From assembly GCA_017355425.1 (NCBI GenBank), contig CP070233.1, positions 2,831,501 through 2,895,500 on the forward strand: a stretch of 64,000 bases of DNA, written 5' to 3'. The notes beneath the pieces are model-generated. The model did not search any database and was not told the origin of the DNA. It saw nothing but the letters and a program-made list of their open reading frames with translations. A program made the position numbers and the translations under genes. The DNA comes from Dolichospermum sp. DET69 (GTDB lineage: Bacteria; Cyanobacteriota; Cyanobacteriia; Cyanobacteriales; Nostocaceae). This document shows positions 27,727-37,157 of the stretch, one piece after another; the stretch's first letter is position 1; each line of letters begins with the position of its first letter.

Positions 27727-29202
27727 ATGTTTACTTCATCAGAAACCCCTATAATTGCAGCCGTTGTGCTGATAGCGTCCGGCATTTTAGGCTGGGGCTT
27801 TTATCGCGCCCGGCCTTTTGGTAAACTAGGCATTTTAGCCTGGTTACAGTCTGTCGTCTTAATGACTCCCTGGCTTTTGTTCTTTGGATTATTCGCCGCT
27901 GGGATTTATATCAACATCGTTGGTATCTTATTCTTAGTGGTAGCCTCCGCTTTTTTGTATATTTTTCTGGGCAGAAAATTACGGGAAGCGGGTCAAGATG
28001 ATATTCTCAAACAACGGGCAACAGAGCGACTCGCAGCCGAAGGTGATAAAGACAGTTCAGTTGTAGTCTCAGAAGTGCAATTAGAACCAACCCCCATACC
28101 AGAAGCAGATTTAAGCCAGATTCGAGGCATTTTTGGGATTGACACATTTTTTGCTACAGAAACTATTCCCTACGAAGAAGGAGTGGTTTTTAAAGGTAAC
28201 TTGCGCGGAGAACCAGAAGCCGTTCATAACCGACTGACAAAAAGTTTACAAGAACGGTTAGATGATAAATATCGGCTGTTTTTGGTAGAAAATACTGATG
28301 GTAAACCTGTCATAATTATTCTACCTAGCCGGACTGACCCCCGGACAACCCAGTTAGGACAAAAAGCTTTTGCGGTAATTTTGTTAATAGCAACCATCGC
28401 TACAAGCTTAGAAGTAGGGGGGTTATTACAGAATTTTGATTTATTCAGTAACCCTGAACGGTTTGCAGAAGCTTTACCTATTGCCTTGGGTTTATTTGTA
28501 ATTTTGATATCTCACGAAATCGGACATTGGTTATTAGCGCGTCGTCACCAAGTCCAGTTAAGTTGGCCGTTCTTTTTACCAGCGGTGCAAATTGGCTCTT
28601 TTGGAACAATTACTCGGTTTGAGTCCCTTGTCCCTAGCCGGAACGCCTTATTTGATATTGCTTTAGCCGGGCCTGCTTTTGGTGGTATTATGTCTTTATT
28701 GCTACTAGTAATAGGGTTGCTACTTTCCCACCCAGGTAGTTTATTTCAATTACCTAACCAATTTTTCCAAGGTTCAATTTTAGTCGGTAGCTTGGCACGA
28801 GTTGTCCTCGGTTCGGCTTTACAATCTCCTGTAGTGAATATTCATCCTTTGGTGATTATTGGTTGGTTAGGATTAGTTATCACTGCGTTGAATTTAATGC
28901 CCGCTGGACAACTAGACGGGGGGCGGATTGTGCAAGCAATTTATGGACGCAAAACCGCAGGTAGAACTACTTTTGCGACGATAGTTTTACTGGCTGTGGT
29001 ATCTTTGGGTAATCCTCTGGCTATGTATTGGGCAATTGTAATTTTGTTTTTACAACGCGATTTAGAACGCCCCAGTTTAAATGAAATCAGTGAACCAGAT
29101 GATGCTAGAGCGGCTTTATGTCTGTTAGCTTTGTTTTTAATGATTACTACTCTTTTACCTCTTACTCCCGCTTTAGCTGGACGTTTGGGAATCGGTAGTT
29201 AG
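27727..29202 (+). CDS. Site-2 (M50) intramembrane metalloprotease
   Basis: A 491-residue polytopic protease of the cyanobacterial/plastid EGY-like S2P group. Two or three N-terminal membrane helices, a soluble insert (about residues 95-200, with DLSQIRGIFGIDTFFATETIPYEEG) and then the catalytic membrane core. The zinc-binding motif is HEIGHWLLARR at about residue 262, and the third ligand region is NLMPAGQLDGGR at about 385. Both motifs are intact. It would cut membrane-tethered substrates such as anti-sigma factors; the partner is unknown. Confidence 0.93.
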   Translation: MFTSSETPIIAAVVLIASGILGWGFYRARPFGKLGILAWLQSVVLMTPWLLFFGLFAAGIYINIVGILFLVVASAFLYIFLGRKLREAGQDDILKQRATERLAAEGDKDSSVVVSEVQLEPTPIPEADLSQIRGIFGIDTFFATETIPYEEGVVFKGNLRGEPEAVHNRLTKSLQERLDDKYRLFLVENTDGKPVIIILPSRTDPRTTQLGQKAFAVILLIATIATSLEVGGLLQNFDLFSNPERFAEALPIALGLFVILISHEIGHWLLARRHQVQLSWPFFLPAVQIGSFGTITRFESLVPSRNALFDIALAGPAFGGIMSLLLLVIGLLLSHPGSLFQLPNQFFQGSILVGSLARVVLGSALQSPVVNIHPLVIIGWLGLVITALNLMPAGQLDGGRIVQAIYGRKTAGRTTFATIVLLAVVSLGNPLAMYWAIVILFLQRDLERPSLNEISEPDDARAALCLLALFLMITTLLPLTPALAGRLGIGS

Positions 29203-29236
29203 AGGTTGAAAGAACAAGTCTAATTTATTACTTCAC

Positions 29237-29340
29237 CTAGCGACTGGAAGTCGCGTCTACACAGACAAAACCCACCTTCGTGGGTTAAAAAATTTTGATT
29301 TTTCATTAGTCCACGCAGGTGGACTTTGCTTATCTAGTGG
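29237..29340. repeat. Interspersed repeat, copy 1 (CCCACC...GTGGG / TCCACG...GTGGA)
   Basis: About 104 bp: the CTAGCGACTGGAAGTCGCG start, the ACAGACAAAACCCACC block, a short GTGGGTT hairpin, then TTAGTCCACGCAGGTGGACTTTG. The same order of blocks occurs at 43780-43914 with a longer hairpin loop. It has no coding content. It occupies a good part of the 337-bp gap 29203-29539. Confidence 0.7.
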
Positions 29341-29539
29341 CGTATCCCTGACGGGAGGCGAAGCCATATTATATTTGCCCAAAACTTTTAAAACATCCTT
29401 TTACTGAAGAATTCTGGTGTTGCTAATAATAGAAAATAGGAATATACCGGGCTATGCCTTGCTACGATAATATGCAAAGGCGCAAAGGTAGAATTTCCTA
29501 ATTTTAATTCAGCAATACTAGATTTTCTTGACTAATTCC

Positions 29540-30757
29540 TTACCGTTTCCAATCTGCTAATAAGTTAGGGTAGGTTGTGGGTGTGGGGAAAATTTTCTGC
29601 CATGCTAGTTGGCGTTGTTGGGGTTTTTCTTGGCTCATGTTCCAGAGGGTTTCGTAGAAGAAGAAGGAAATACCTGCAAATTTTCTCTCTCGCACTTTCT
29701 CTATTTGGGTTTGAATTTGTGTCATGGGAACTGAGCGATTTTTTAACCCACTCAAAATTCCAATACTCACAGGAATATGAGTTTGAGCTAATTTGACTTC
29801 TGGATATTCTAATTCGCTAGTAAAAACGTTTAAATCATTCCGATAAATTTGCAAAACTAAGTCTTCAATTATTCCCATTCTTTCCCATTTTTGCCAATCT
29901 GCAAGAAAGTATTCATAGGAAAAACGTTGAGGATTGGGAGCAACAGAAACGATACAATCTTTTTTATTAGCTTTAATTGCTGTAAATACCCGCTTCATAA
30001 AGGCGGTAATTTTGTTCGCTCTCCAACTTACCCATTCTGGATCTTTAAAGTCTGCGGGTGGCAATTTACCTTGATGCTCTTTTTTGTATAATGCTGTAGT
30101 GTAGGCATCATATCCTAGTTCTGATGGTAATCCGAAATGGTCATCAAATTGAATTCCATCAATGTCATAGTTTTTGACTATTTCGACAATTAAATCTTGG
30201 ATAAATTGTTGCACTTCAGGACGAAAGGGATTTAACCAAACTCGGTTATGTATGCCTTCTTTAACTATTTTTGTGCCATCTTTGCGGTTTGTCAACCAAG
30301 TAGGACGATTTTTAGCAAGCAGGGAATCAGCAGGTGCCATAAAGCCAAATTCAAACCAGGGAATCACGGTTAAATCTTGTTTATGTCCCTCGGTGACTAT
30401 TTCTTTGAGCATATCTCGCTTTTGCAGTCCGGGGGTAGGGTCAACTGCTTTACCAATGACTTTGGCGGCTACTTTGCTAGGATAAAGTGTATATCCCCAA
30501 TTCCATACGGCGGGATAAACGGTGTTAAAGTTGAGTTGGTGTAAATTTATTAAACTTTGTTTTAGACGTTCTTTCTCAAATAAAACATCACTATCAATAT
30601 TCGTTAACCATACTCCCCGTAATTCTGTGGATTTAGGAATTTGAGCATTTAAGGGGAATGATAGCATCACGAAAGCGACCATACTCACGGCCATTATAAC
30701 CGCTAAAAATCCTAGTTTTTTAGTTTGACGGTGCCATTTTATCAATATTTTTTTCAT
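29540..30757 (-). CDS. Glycoside hydrolase family 10-like (DUF187/GHL10) protein
   Basis: A 405-residue exported or membrane-anchored TIM-barrel protein. An N-terminal hydrophobic segment (about residues 16-36) follows a basic stretch. The family motifs are RGVWLTNIDSDVLF, YPAVWNWGYTLYPS, WFEFGFMAP, LTNRKDGT, VWLNPFRPEVQQFI, YDIDGIQFDDHFG (the acidic barrel-end cluster) and VSVAPNP. The length suits single-domain cyanobacterial members. It acts probably on envelope or extracellular polysaccharide; the substrate is unproven. Confidence 0.92.
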   Translation of the reverse strand: MKKILIKWHRQTKKLGFLAVIMAVSMVAFVMLSFPLNAQIPKSTELRGVWLTNIDSDVLFEKERLKQSLINLHQLNFNTVYPAVWNWGYTLYPSKVAAKVIGKAVDPTPGLQKRDMLKEIVTEGHKQDLTVIPWFEFGFMAPADSLLAKNRPTWLTNRKDGTKIVKEGIHNRVWLNPFRPEVQQFIQDLIVEIVKNYDIDGIQFDDHFGLPSELGYDAYTTALYKKEHQGKLPPADFKDPEWVSWRANKITAFMKRVFTAIKANKKDCIVSVAPNPQRFSYEYFLADWQKWERMGIIEDLVLQIYRNDLNVFTSELEYPEVKLAQTHIPVSIGILSGLKNRSVPMTQIQTQIEKVRERKFAGISFFFYETLWNMSQEKPQQRQLAWQKIFPTPTTYPNLLADWKR

Positions 30758-30960
30758 TGGTTATCCTATTTTGGATTGTTAAATTAAGTTATTTTCATTA
30801 CTGATGCTTCTATTTTACAAGCGATTGCAGAAGAGTTCAAAGAAGCACTAGAAAAAGCTCGAATATTCAGGGTATAATAAACGACTGTGCAGTAAATTAC
30901 ACATAACTAAGTCATTATCTCTTTAACAGTCTGAAACCTCGATTATTTCCTAGAATCTTC

Positions 30961-31463
30961 ATGTATATCACTCACCGTCAAGAGCAATTTAGCAAAGCTT
31001 ATATTCGTGCTGTTACGGCAGTTGCAGGTTATGACATTTACGAGCCAGGAGTAGATAATGACAGCATTGACTTAGTTATTGCAGCCAAAGGAGCTATTGG
31101 AACTTTTCGCTCACCTCGTTTAGAACTACAGTTAAAAGCCCCTTTTAGAAGGAATGTAGTTGGTGCTAAAAGTATAAGTTATTCCTTAAAGAAAAAAATT
31201 ATGATGATTTGAGATATACTGATATTTATGTTCCGCGTATTTTAGTTGTTGTTATTTTGGCTGATGATATAAATAGCTGGTTATACCAATGCGAAGAAGA
31301 ATTAGTTATGAAACATTGTGCTTACTGGACATCACTACGAGGAGAACAGGAATTACCTACTGGTCAAGAAAGTAAATCAGTTCGTTTATCAAGAGATAAA
31401 ATATTTAACGTAGAAGCTCTAACAAATTTGATGCAAATAATCTCAAATGGGGGCGCTCCATGA
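30961..31463 (+). pseudogene. DUF4365 domain gene with a -1 frameshift at an A7 run
   Basis: Two overlapping frames encode one DUF4365-like protein. Frame one gives IDLVIAAKGAIG.., LELQLKAPFRR and YSLKKK and then stops. Frame two continues with NYDDLRYTDIYVPRILVVVILAD..CEEELVMKHCAYWTSLRG, which is the second half of the same domain. The change occurs at seven consecutive A residues (31192-31198) read as AAA AAA; a -1 slip there joins the halves exactly. It may be a sequencing error, a mutation or programmed slippage. The joined protein is about 168 residues and its stop overlaps the next start by 4 bp (ATGA), so the two genes are translationally coupled. Confidence 0.75.
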
Positions 31464-32641
31464 AAACAACTATCCGAGATATTGATATTCTTAAATCTAT
31501 AAATCCTCTAGAAGTTGCTGGCTATTTAAAAACTCAAGGTTGGCAACAGCAAAGGCAAATAAATGATATTGCATCAATTTGGACATTAGAAGTATGTGAA
31601 GGAGAAATTGTTGAAATCCTATTACCCCTAAATTCTGATTTTCGTGATTTTCCTACTCGAATGAGTGAAGTTTTACAAAATCTGGAAATTGTAGAGCATC
31701 GTTCTCAGTTAGAAATAATAAATAATTTGAGAAATCCGTTAGCAGAAATTATCCAAATTTCAGTTAATCATGCAGAAATTATCAATGGTAGTATTCCTAT
31801 ATCTCAAGGAATTCAATTATTTGCATCAGCACAAAAGCTAATGCGGTCTGCTGCTTCGTCCGCTGTAGAACCTAGACCTTACTTTAAAGGTTCATTTAGT
31901 GAAGTAACTGACTATATGCAAAAATTACGTCTAGGCCATACGAAGGAAGGAAGCTATGTTTTAACTATTATTTCTCCATTACAGGTAGAAAATTATCAAT
32001 CTGAAGATTGCTTTGAAAGAAAAGTTACTAAAACTCTGTTTCAAGCTTTAAATATTATTAGTTTAGCTCCTGAAAAAAACCTTTTTGAAAGAGAAGATGT
32101 TTTAGATGAAGCAATAGAAGAAGGAGTGAGTGCTAATTTATGTGCTGCGCTATTAGATATGATAAATACTGCTAGTGAACCCAACTTGAGTTTTAATTTA
32201 ACGTCTACAAAAAGAATAGAACATACATCTAATTTTCCTTTAGAGATAAAATTAAATAAACAAGTTTTACCTGTGATTACAGAAGTTCAGAATAAACTGA
32301 ATTCTCGTCAAGCTACTTGGGGTAGAAAGAGAAAAAATATTCAACAGGATACGATTGTATTGTCTTTATCTTCTCCATCAACCCTAGTCCGGTCAACAAT
32401 TACAGGGTTAGTTATTAAGTTTGAATGGTTTGGTGGAAATGAAAAAGCAAAAGTTATCGTTATAACTATGATAGAAAATAAAGAAAAAGAGGTGATTATT
32501 GAAGTTAATCGTCAAGAGTATCTCATCGCATTTGAAGCAAATTTAGATCAGCTTCCAATAATATGCAATGGTAGATTAATTGAAACAAATGAACAATTGA
32601 TTTTGAAAGATGTACAAAATTTTTCTATCTCTCGAAAATAA
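31460..32641 (+). CDS. Unknown protein coupled to the DUF4365 gene
   Basis: 393 residues, soluble, no signal peptide, no motif that I recognise. It starts inside the ATGA overlap with the DUF4365 frame, so the pair forms a unit. Features: an N-terminal DIDILKSINPLEVAGYLKTQGW segment, a LSGEI-like VNHAEIINGSIPI region, PRPYFKGSFSEVTDYMQKLRLGHTKEGSY in the middle, and a beta-rich C-terminus with KVIVITMIENKEKEVIIEVN. AT-rich codon use and a mobile surrounding suggest an accessory, possibly defence, gene. Confidence 0.7.
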   Translation: MKTTIRDIDILKSINPLEVAGYLKTQGWQQQRQINDIASIWTLEVCEGEIVEILLPLNSDFRDFPTRMSEVLQNLEIVEHRSQLEIINNLRNPLAEIIQISVNHAEIINGSIPISQGIQLFASAQKLMRSAASSAVEPRPYFKGSFSEVTDYMQKLRLGHTKEGSYVLTIISPLQVENYQSEDCFERKVTKTLFQALNIISLAPEKNLFEREDVLDEAIEEGVSANLCAALLDMINTASEPNLSFNLTSTKRIEHTSNFPLEIKLNKQVLPVITEVQNKLNSRQATWGRKRKNIQQDTIVLSLSSPSTLVRSTITGLVIKFEWFGGNEKAKVIVITMIENKEKEVIIEVNRQEYLIAFEANLDQLPIICNGRLIETNEQLILKDVQNFSISRK

Positions 32642-32677
32642 TAGAATTGAAGCAGATGAACGGGAGAAACCAAAACA

Positions 32678-32902
32678 ATGAAATATACAATAATTATTCA
32701 ATGGTCTGAAGAAGATAAATGTTATGTAGTTTTATTACCTGATTTTACTAATGTAATGCAGCCTTGTACTCATGGTGAAACTTACGAAGAGGCTTTAAAA
32801 AATGGTCAGGAAGTGTTAGAAATGCTGATTGAGTCATGTTTACAAGATGGTGAACTGCTTCCCGAACCGCAAGTTTTAGGCAAATCTTTGAAAGTGGCGT
32901 AA
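32678..32902 (+). CDS. HicB family antitoxin-like protein, no HicA partner seen
   Basis: A 74-residue protein of the HicB type: the partially degraded RNase H-like fold is seen as MKYTIIIQWSEEDKCYVVLLPDF, then the HGETYEEALKNGQEVLEMLIE helix and DGELLPEP ending. HicB antitoxins normally pair with a small HicA mRNA interferase; no such ORF adjoins it. It has no C-terminal DNA-binding domain. It starts 36 bp after the preceding gene's stop, on the same strand. Confidence 0.8.
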   Translation: MKYTIIIQWSEEDKCYVVLLPDFTNVMQPCTHGETYEEALKNGQEVLEMLIESCLQDGELLPEPQVLGKSLKVA

Positions 32903-32963
32903 TTTTTACATTGATGTAGGTTGGGTTGAATAAAATGAAACCCAACATTGATTAATTACAGCT

Positions 32964-33143
32964 TCAATAAATAACTGTAACTGTTCCTAAACAATCTTTG
33001 ATAAAATCAATAATTATCTTAAAATCAACAAAATCCTCAGCCTGTTTTCTTTGTTCACATATCCATTTACAAAATTTCATTTTTTGAAATTCTTGAATTT
33101 GGCTTCCTTGTTTATCTAAAAACACCGCTTGATTATCAATAAC
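32964..33143 (-). pseudogene. Remnant ORF whose first part resembles the coaBC 3' end
   Basis: The open minus-strand frame reads [17 protein letters not shown] and continues to a stop at 32964, but has no start codon after the upstream stop at 33144-33146. The first 26 or so bases are almost identical to the coaBC region encoding [11 protein letters not shown] (36003-36030). The remainder differs (KFCKWICEQRKQAEDF). It may be a duplicated coaBC tail or a fragment of another gene beside the toxin-antitoxin locus. Confidence 0.4.
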
Positions 33144-33160
33144 TCAAAATCCATGTTATA

Positions 33161-33178
33161 GTGTACTCAAGTGTACAC
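33161..33178. promoter_or_regulatory. Putative toxin-antitoxin operator
   Basis: GTGTACTCAAGTGTACAC: perfect 6-bp inverted half-sites GTGTAC / GTACAC separated by 6 bp, overlapping a TATAGT -10-like box (33157-33162). It lies just upstream of the intron-split antitoxin gene, where autoregulatory operators of type II toxin-antitoxin loci are expected. Confidence 0.55.
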
Positions 33179-33221
33179 AAGTTGTCAATTCACTATTACG
33201 GACATCCAATCTGTAGGAATT

Positions 33222-35432
33222 GTGCGATTCGTTGTTAGCTGAATCACGGTATCCAGCCCGTACATAAGCTAACCAACCCAACTCTAGTAATAGAGGAAAG
33301 GTTGAACTCTCGGTCTGATATGGGTGAAAGTCCCATCTACCAGACTCAGGTATGAATCCCTATCTGCCTACGATGACCCGACTCGGTTTCGGGAGGTCGA
33401 AGCTAGGAACAGGACGCAATCAGACATCCGTTGCGGGGTGACACTGGCGTTAATGGGGAGTTCCCACGGTGAAACAGAGCCTAGAAAAGCGACTTAACAG
33501 AGAGCAGGACGCAACATCAAAATCCTGACTCCACTGGAGCAAAACCCCGCCGCATTTTAATTCGGATAGCGGTAAGAGTCTAGGGATTTCAGTGGTCGAA
33601 TTGGCTACACCTAACGGAACGAACAATCTAACCGAGGGAACGAATAAAAACGGATTGAGGGTCTGAGGGCGGTCGAACCCTAGGTAGGCTGGACGAGCAG
33701 CGGAATCCCCTCAATTCGGGTAGGACAGACCGTAATTGGTCTGAGGTGTTCAGAATACACAGACTGGAGCAGAGCATGATTGGACACAGAGAAAACTCTA
33801 GTGAATCTTGGAAAACGTTGCCCTGGAAGAAATTCCGTCGTGACTTATTCCGCCTACAAAAGCGCGTGTACAAAGCGGTTCAAGTTGGAGACAAGCGCAA
33901 AGCTAAGTCCCTACAAAAGCTGATTCTGAAATCTACCGCAGCAAGATTACTGGCTATCCGTCAAGTATCACAGCTAAATGCCGGGAAAAAGACAGCAGGA
34001 ATTGACGGCAAAAAGTCCCTTAACTTTAAGGAACGCTTTGAGCTTAATGAACTGTTGAAGGCATCCGTTAACAACTGGAAACACCAGGGGTTAAGAGAAA
34101 TACCCATCCCCAAAAAGGATGGTACTACTAGGATTCTGAAAATCCCTACTATTGCTGATAGGGCTTACCAATGCCTTATCAAATACGCATTAGAACCAGC
34201 GCACGAAGCAACTTTCCACGCGCACAGCTACGGGTTTCGGACGGGACGCTCGGCACATGATGCACAGAAAATCTTGTTTCGTAACCTATGCTCAAACGCC
34301 AACGGAATAGATAAACGAGTTATAGAACTCGATATTGAAAAATGCTTTGACAGGATAAACCACACCGCCATAATGGATAGACTCATCGCTCCTTATAGCA
34401 TAAGACAAGGTATTTTCCGATGTCTCAAAGCCGGAGTCAATCCAAAGTTCCCCGAACAAGGAACACCTCAAGGGGGCGTGGTAAGTCCACTTTTAGCTAA
34501 CATCGCCTTAAATGGGATTGAAAGTATTCACAGATACCAGAATCATGGGTTCAGAATTACGGACAAAACCCCAAAGGAAAATATTGTTGAACCAACAATC
34601 CGTTATGCGGATGACATGGTAATAATACTCCGACCCCAAGACGATGCCACAGAAATACTCGACAAAATTAGTCAGTTCCTAGCAGAGCGGGGAATGAAAG
34701 TCAGTGAGAAAAAGACAAAGTTAACCGCCGCGACAGATGGGTTTGATTTCCTGGGCTGGCATTTTAAAGTCCAGAAAAACGGAAAGTTCAGAAGCGTCCC
34801 ATCAGTGGACAATTTTAAAGCTTTTCGCAAGAAAGTAAAATACATCGTCAACAACTCGAATTATGGTTCTACCACAAAGGCTGAAAAATTAGCCCCCGTA
34901 GTTAGAGGCTGGAGGAATTACCACCGCTTCTGCAAGATGGACGGGTCAAGAAACTCGTTATTTCACATCCAAAACAGAGCATTTAGGGTATTCAACAAGG
35001 AAACTAAACAGAATCGCTATACCAGTAAGCAATTACTAGATAAGGCTTTTCCAGCAGTCCCTTTCTCCGAAAATAAACATATCAATGTCAAAGGTGAGAA
35101 ATCACCCTACGACGGAGATTTGAGTTATTGGAGCGAGCGTAACAGCAAGCTCTATGACAACCATACCTCTAAAGCCCTCAAACGGCAAAACCATAAATGT
35201 GGTTATTGTGGGCTAAAAATGCTCAGTGACGAGAAGGTACATTTACATCATGTTGATGGAAACCATAAGAATGGTAAAACTAAAAACCTTCTAGCAATTC
35301 ATGAAAGCTGCCACGACTATATTCACATGAGCAAAAGCGAAAGTTAAGAACATCGGAAGCTGGGTGCGGTGAAAGTCGCACGCCCAGATTTAACAGAGAG
35401 GAGCGCGGGATAATACCCGCCTTCGACTCTAC
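33222..35432 (+). mobile_element. Group II intron with ORF in domain IV
   Basis: The element begins with GTGCG at 33222, the canonical group II 5' end. About 520 bp of structured RNA precede the intron-encoded protein (33776-35347). Domain V is seen at about 35355-35390 (AGCTGGGTGCGGTGAAAG, then TCGCACGCCCAG), and domain VI follows (GCGCGGGATAATACCCGC). The 3' end is at CTCTAC (35427-35432) or 2 bases before it; the latter would restore the antitoxin reading frame (…GI-TKEF…). It is inserted into the 5' part of a Phd-type antitoxin gene in the sense direction. A short copy of its 3' end lies at 46937-46960. Confidence 0.92.
33776..35347 (+). CDS. ltrA: Group II intron reverse transcriptase/maturase with HNH domain
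   Basis: About 523 residues from the ATG giving MIGHRENSSESWKTLPW; an upstream in-frame ATG at 33746 adds 10 residues and is less likely. The RT domain shows TRILKIPTIADRAYQ, HAHSYGFRTGRSAHDA, the VIELDIEKCFDRINH strand, GTPQGGVVSPLLANIALN and the catalytic box RYADDMVIIL. The maturase (X) domain holds FLGWHFK and LAPVVRGWRNYHRF. The C-terminal nuclease has CGYCG, HLHHVDGNHKNGKTKNL and HESCH. All catalytic residues look intact, so splicing and retrohoming should be possible. Confidence 0.96.
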   Translation: MIGHRENSSESWKTLPWKKFRRDLFRLQKRVYKAVQVGDKRKAKSLQKLILKSTAARLLAIRQVSQLNAGKKTAGIDGKKSLNFKERFELNELLKASVNNWKHQGLREIPIPKKDGTTRILKIPTIADRAYQCLIKYALEPAHEATFHAHSYGFRTGRSAHDAQKILFRNLCSNANGIDKRVIELDIEKCFDRINHTAIMDRLIAPYSIRQGIFRCLKAGVNPKFPEQGTPQGGVVSPLLANIALNGIESIHRYQNHGFRITDKTPKENIVEPTIRYADDMVIILRPQDDATEILDKISQFLAERGMKVSEKKTKLTAATDGFDFLGWHFKVQKNGKFRSVPSVDNFKAFRKKVKYIVNNSNYGSTTKAEKLAPVVRGWRNYHRFCKMDGSRNSLFHIQNRAFRVFNKETKQNRYTSKQLLDKAFPAVPFSENKHINVKGEKSPYDGDLSYWSERNSKLYDNHTSKALKRQNHKCGYCGLKMLSDEKVHLHHVDGNHKNGKTKNLLAIHESCHDYIHMSKSES

Positions 35433-35670
35433 CAAAGAATTTCGTGCCAATTTACATAAGTACACACAACAATCATCTGAACCAATTGCAATTACTTCTC
35501 ATGGAGTGCCAATAGGTTACTACATACCAACACAACCTACTCCTCAAAAACAAGATTTAATGGCTTTACAAGAAGCAGTCCAAAAAATCAAACAATTGCT
35601 GGAAACAAGAGGTATTAGTGAAGATGAATTATTTGCGGATTTCCAGAATGCTAAGGAAAGTACAATATAA
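35431..35670 (+). pseudogene. Phd/YefM-type antitoxin, 3' exon after the intron
   Basis: The open frame reads TKEFRANLHKYTQQ, then EPIAITSHGVPIGYYIP and a helical tail ending KEST-I. This is a Phd-type antitoxin lacking its first residues, which would be encoded before 33222 (frame QFTITDIQSVGI). Whether a full protein is made depends on intron splicing. It stops 2 bp before the toxin start (TAACGATG), the usual toxin-antitoxin arrangement. Confidence 0.7.
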
Positions 35671-35672
35671 CG

Positions 35673-35882
35673 ATGAGAAAGTTAATTGTTCTGGATACTA
35701 ATATTTTGATTCGGGCAATATTAGCAGAACGTGTTCCCAACTTATTAGATAAATACCATTATAACTATACAATTCTAATTACAGCAGTATCCACTTTAAT
35801 GATGTACATCATAGCCCCCTCCTCGCTTGCGGGGAGGGGGTTGGGGGTGGGGTTCTTGTATCTCACTCAAACGCTATATTAA
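35673..35882 (+). pseudogene. VapC-like PIN toxin, truncated
   Basis: The first 32 residues are a PIN-domain start: KLIVLDTNILIRAILAERV with the first catalytic Asp. The rest of the expected ~130-residue RNase domain is missing. After codon ~35 the frame runs into a G-run repeat (GCCCCCTCCTCGCTTGCGGGGAGGGGG, about 35814-35840), which provides an unrelated tail and the stop. The toxin must be inactive. Confidence 0.75.
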
Positions 35883-35925
35883 TCTATCAGAAGTAGAAGA
35901 ACAATAAAAATGTGATTTTATTCCA

Positions 35926-37134
35926 TTAAACAACAAAATCAAACAAATAATGCGCCATTTCCAACTTAGAACAAGCCGGAATTTCTATCTCCCTTCCCTG
36001 CTTATCTAAAAACACCGCTTGATTATTATCACTCCCAAAACCACTATCAACTTTATCAATAGGATTCGCTACAATTGCATCTAATTTCTTCCTTTGCAAT
36101 TTCTCTTTCGCAGGAGTAATAATATCCCCTGTTTGTGCTGCAAAACCAATTAAATATTGATGGGGTTGTTTGCGATTTCCGATTTCAGCCACAATATCCG
36201 GTACTGCTGTTAGAGGTAAATTTTCTGGAAGCGATCGCTTGGGCAATTTTTCGCTACTATAATCTTTAGGCTTTACATCTGCAACTGCGGCTGACATGAT
36301 AATTATATCTGCATTGGCTAAATGCTCTAACATTACCTGCTGCATTTGGTCCGCACTCACAATCGCAATTGCTTCTACTCCCAAAGGTACATCCCAACTC
36401 CCAGGACAATGGACTAATATTACCTTTGCTCCTCGGTGCAGTGCAGCCTGTGCCAATGCTAAACCCATTTTACCAGTTGAGGGATTGCCAATAAAGCGCA
36501 CCGGATCTAAATATTCTCTTGTTCCCCCAGCACTGATTAAAACCTGTTTCCCCATTAAATCTCGTTTTCCTTGGGTGTGTAATAAAGATTGAATATAAAC
36601 AAATATTTGGCCGGGTTCTGCCATTCTACCAGTTCCAATGCGATCGCACGCTAATAACCCCGAACCAGTTTCCATACCATAAAATCTATTATCTGTCAAT
36701 AACTGCCGCCAATTTCTTTGTACCGCCACCTGTTCCCACATATCCGTATTCATCGCTGGTGCTAACAACACCGGACAGGTAGAAGCGAGAATAGTATTTG
36801 TTAGTAAATTATCCGCCATACCATAAGCTAACTTCGCCAAAGTATTAGCCGTTAAAGGCGCAATCACAATTAAATCAGCCCATTCACCCAATTCAATATG
36901 TAAAGGACGAGAATAGATTGGTTGCCAAAAATCATCATCTGTATAAGCTTGATGACGAGATAAAGTGGCTAAAGTTAAAGGAGTAATAAATTTTTGGGCA
37001 GAATTAGTGAGAATAACCCGCACTTCTACCCCAGACTTAAATAGTGTGGATACTAATTCACAAACTTTATAGGCGGCAATACCACCGCCTACACAGACAA
37101 GAACTTTTTTAGTTAAATTTGTGGATAATGGCAT
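35926..37134 (-). CDS. coaBC: Bifunctional phosphopantothenoylcysteine decarboxylase/synthetase
   Basis: This enzyme makes 4'-phosphopantetheine from 4'-phosphopantothenate and cysteine in coenzyme A synthesis. The N-terminal flavin-dependent CoaC part has [12 protein letters not shown], the active-site His in [26 protein letters not shown] and the flap cysteine in [13 protein letters not shown]. The C-terminal CoaB part has [28 protein letters not shown], the GFAAQTGD segment and the [11 protein letters not shown] ending. The length of 402 is standard. HIP1 sites are present. A GCCCCC repeat separates it from the truncated PIN gene. Confidence 0.96.
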   Translation of the reverse strand: MPLSTNLTKKVLVCVGGGIAAYKVCELVSTLFKSGVEVRVILTNSAQKFITPLTLATLSRHQAYTDDDFWQPIYSRPLHIELGEWADLIVIAPLTANTLAKLAYGMADNLLTNTILASTCPVLLAPAMNTDMWEQVAVQRNWRQLLTDNRFYGMETGSGLLACDRIGTGRMAEPGQIFVYIQSLLHTQGKRDLMGKQVLISAGGTREYLDPVRFIGNPSTGKMGLALAQAALHRGAKVILVHCPGSWDVPLGVEAIAIVSADQMQQVMLEHLANADIIIMSAAVADVKPKDYSSEKLPKRSLPENLPLTAVPDIVAEIGNRKQPHQYLIGFAAQTGDIITPAKEKLQRKKLDAIVANPIDKVDSGFGSDNNQAVFLDKQGREIEIPACSKLEMAHYLFDFVV

Positions 37135-37157
37135 TATTTTTTGATTTTAATTAAAAT

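Noticed and set aside
30803-30885. Possible small ORF ending in KEALEKARIFRV between the GH10-like and DUF4365 genes
   Set aside because: No start codon after the upstream stop; too short to assign.
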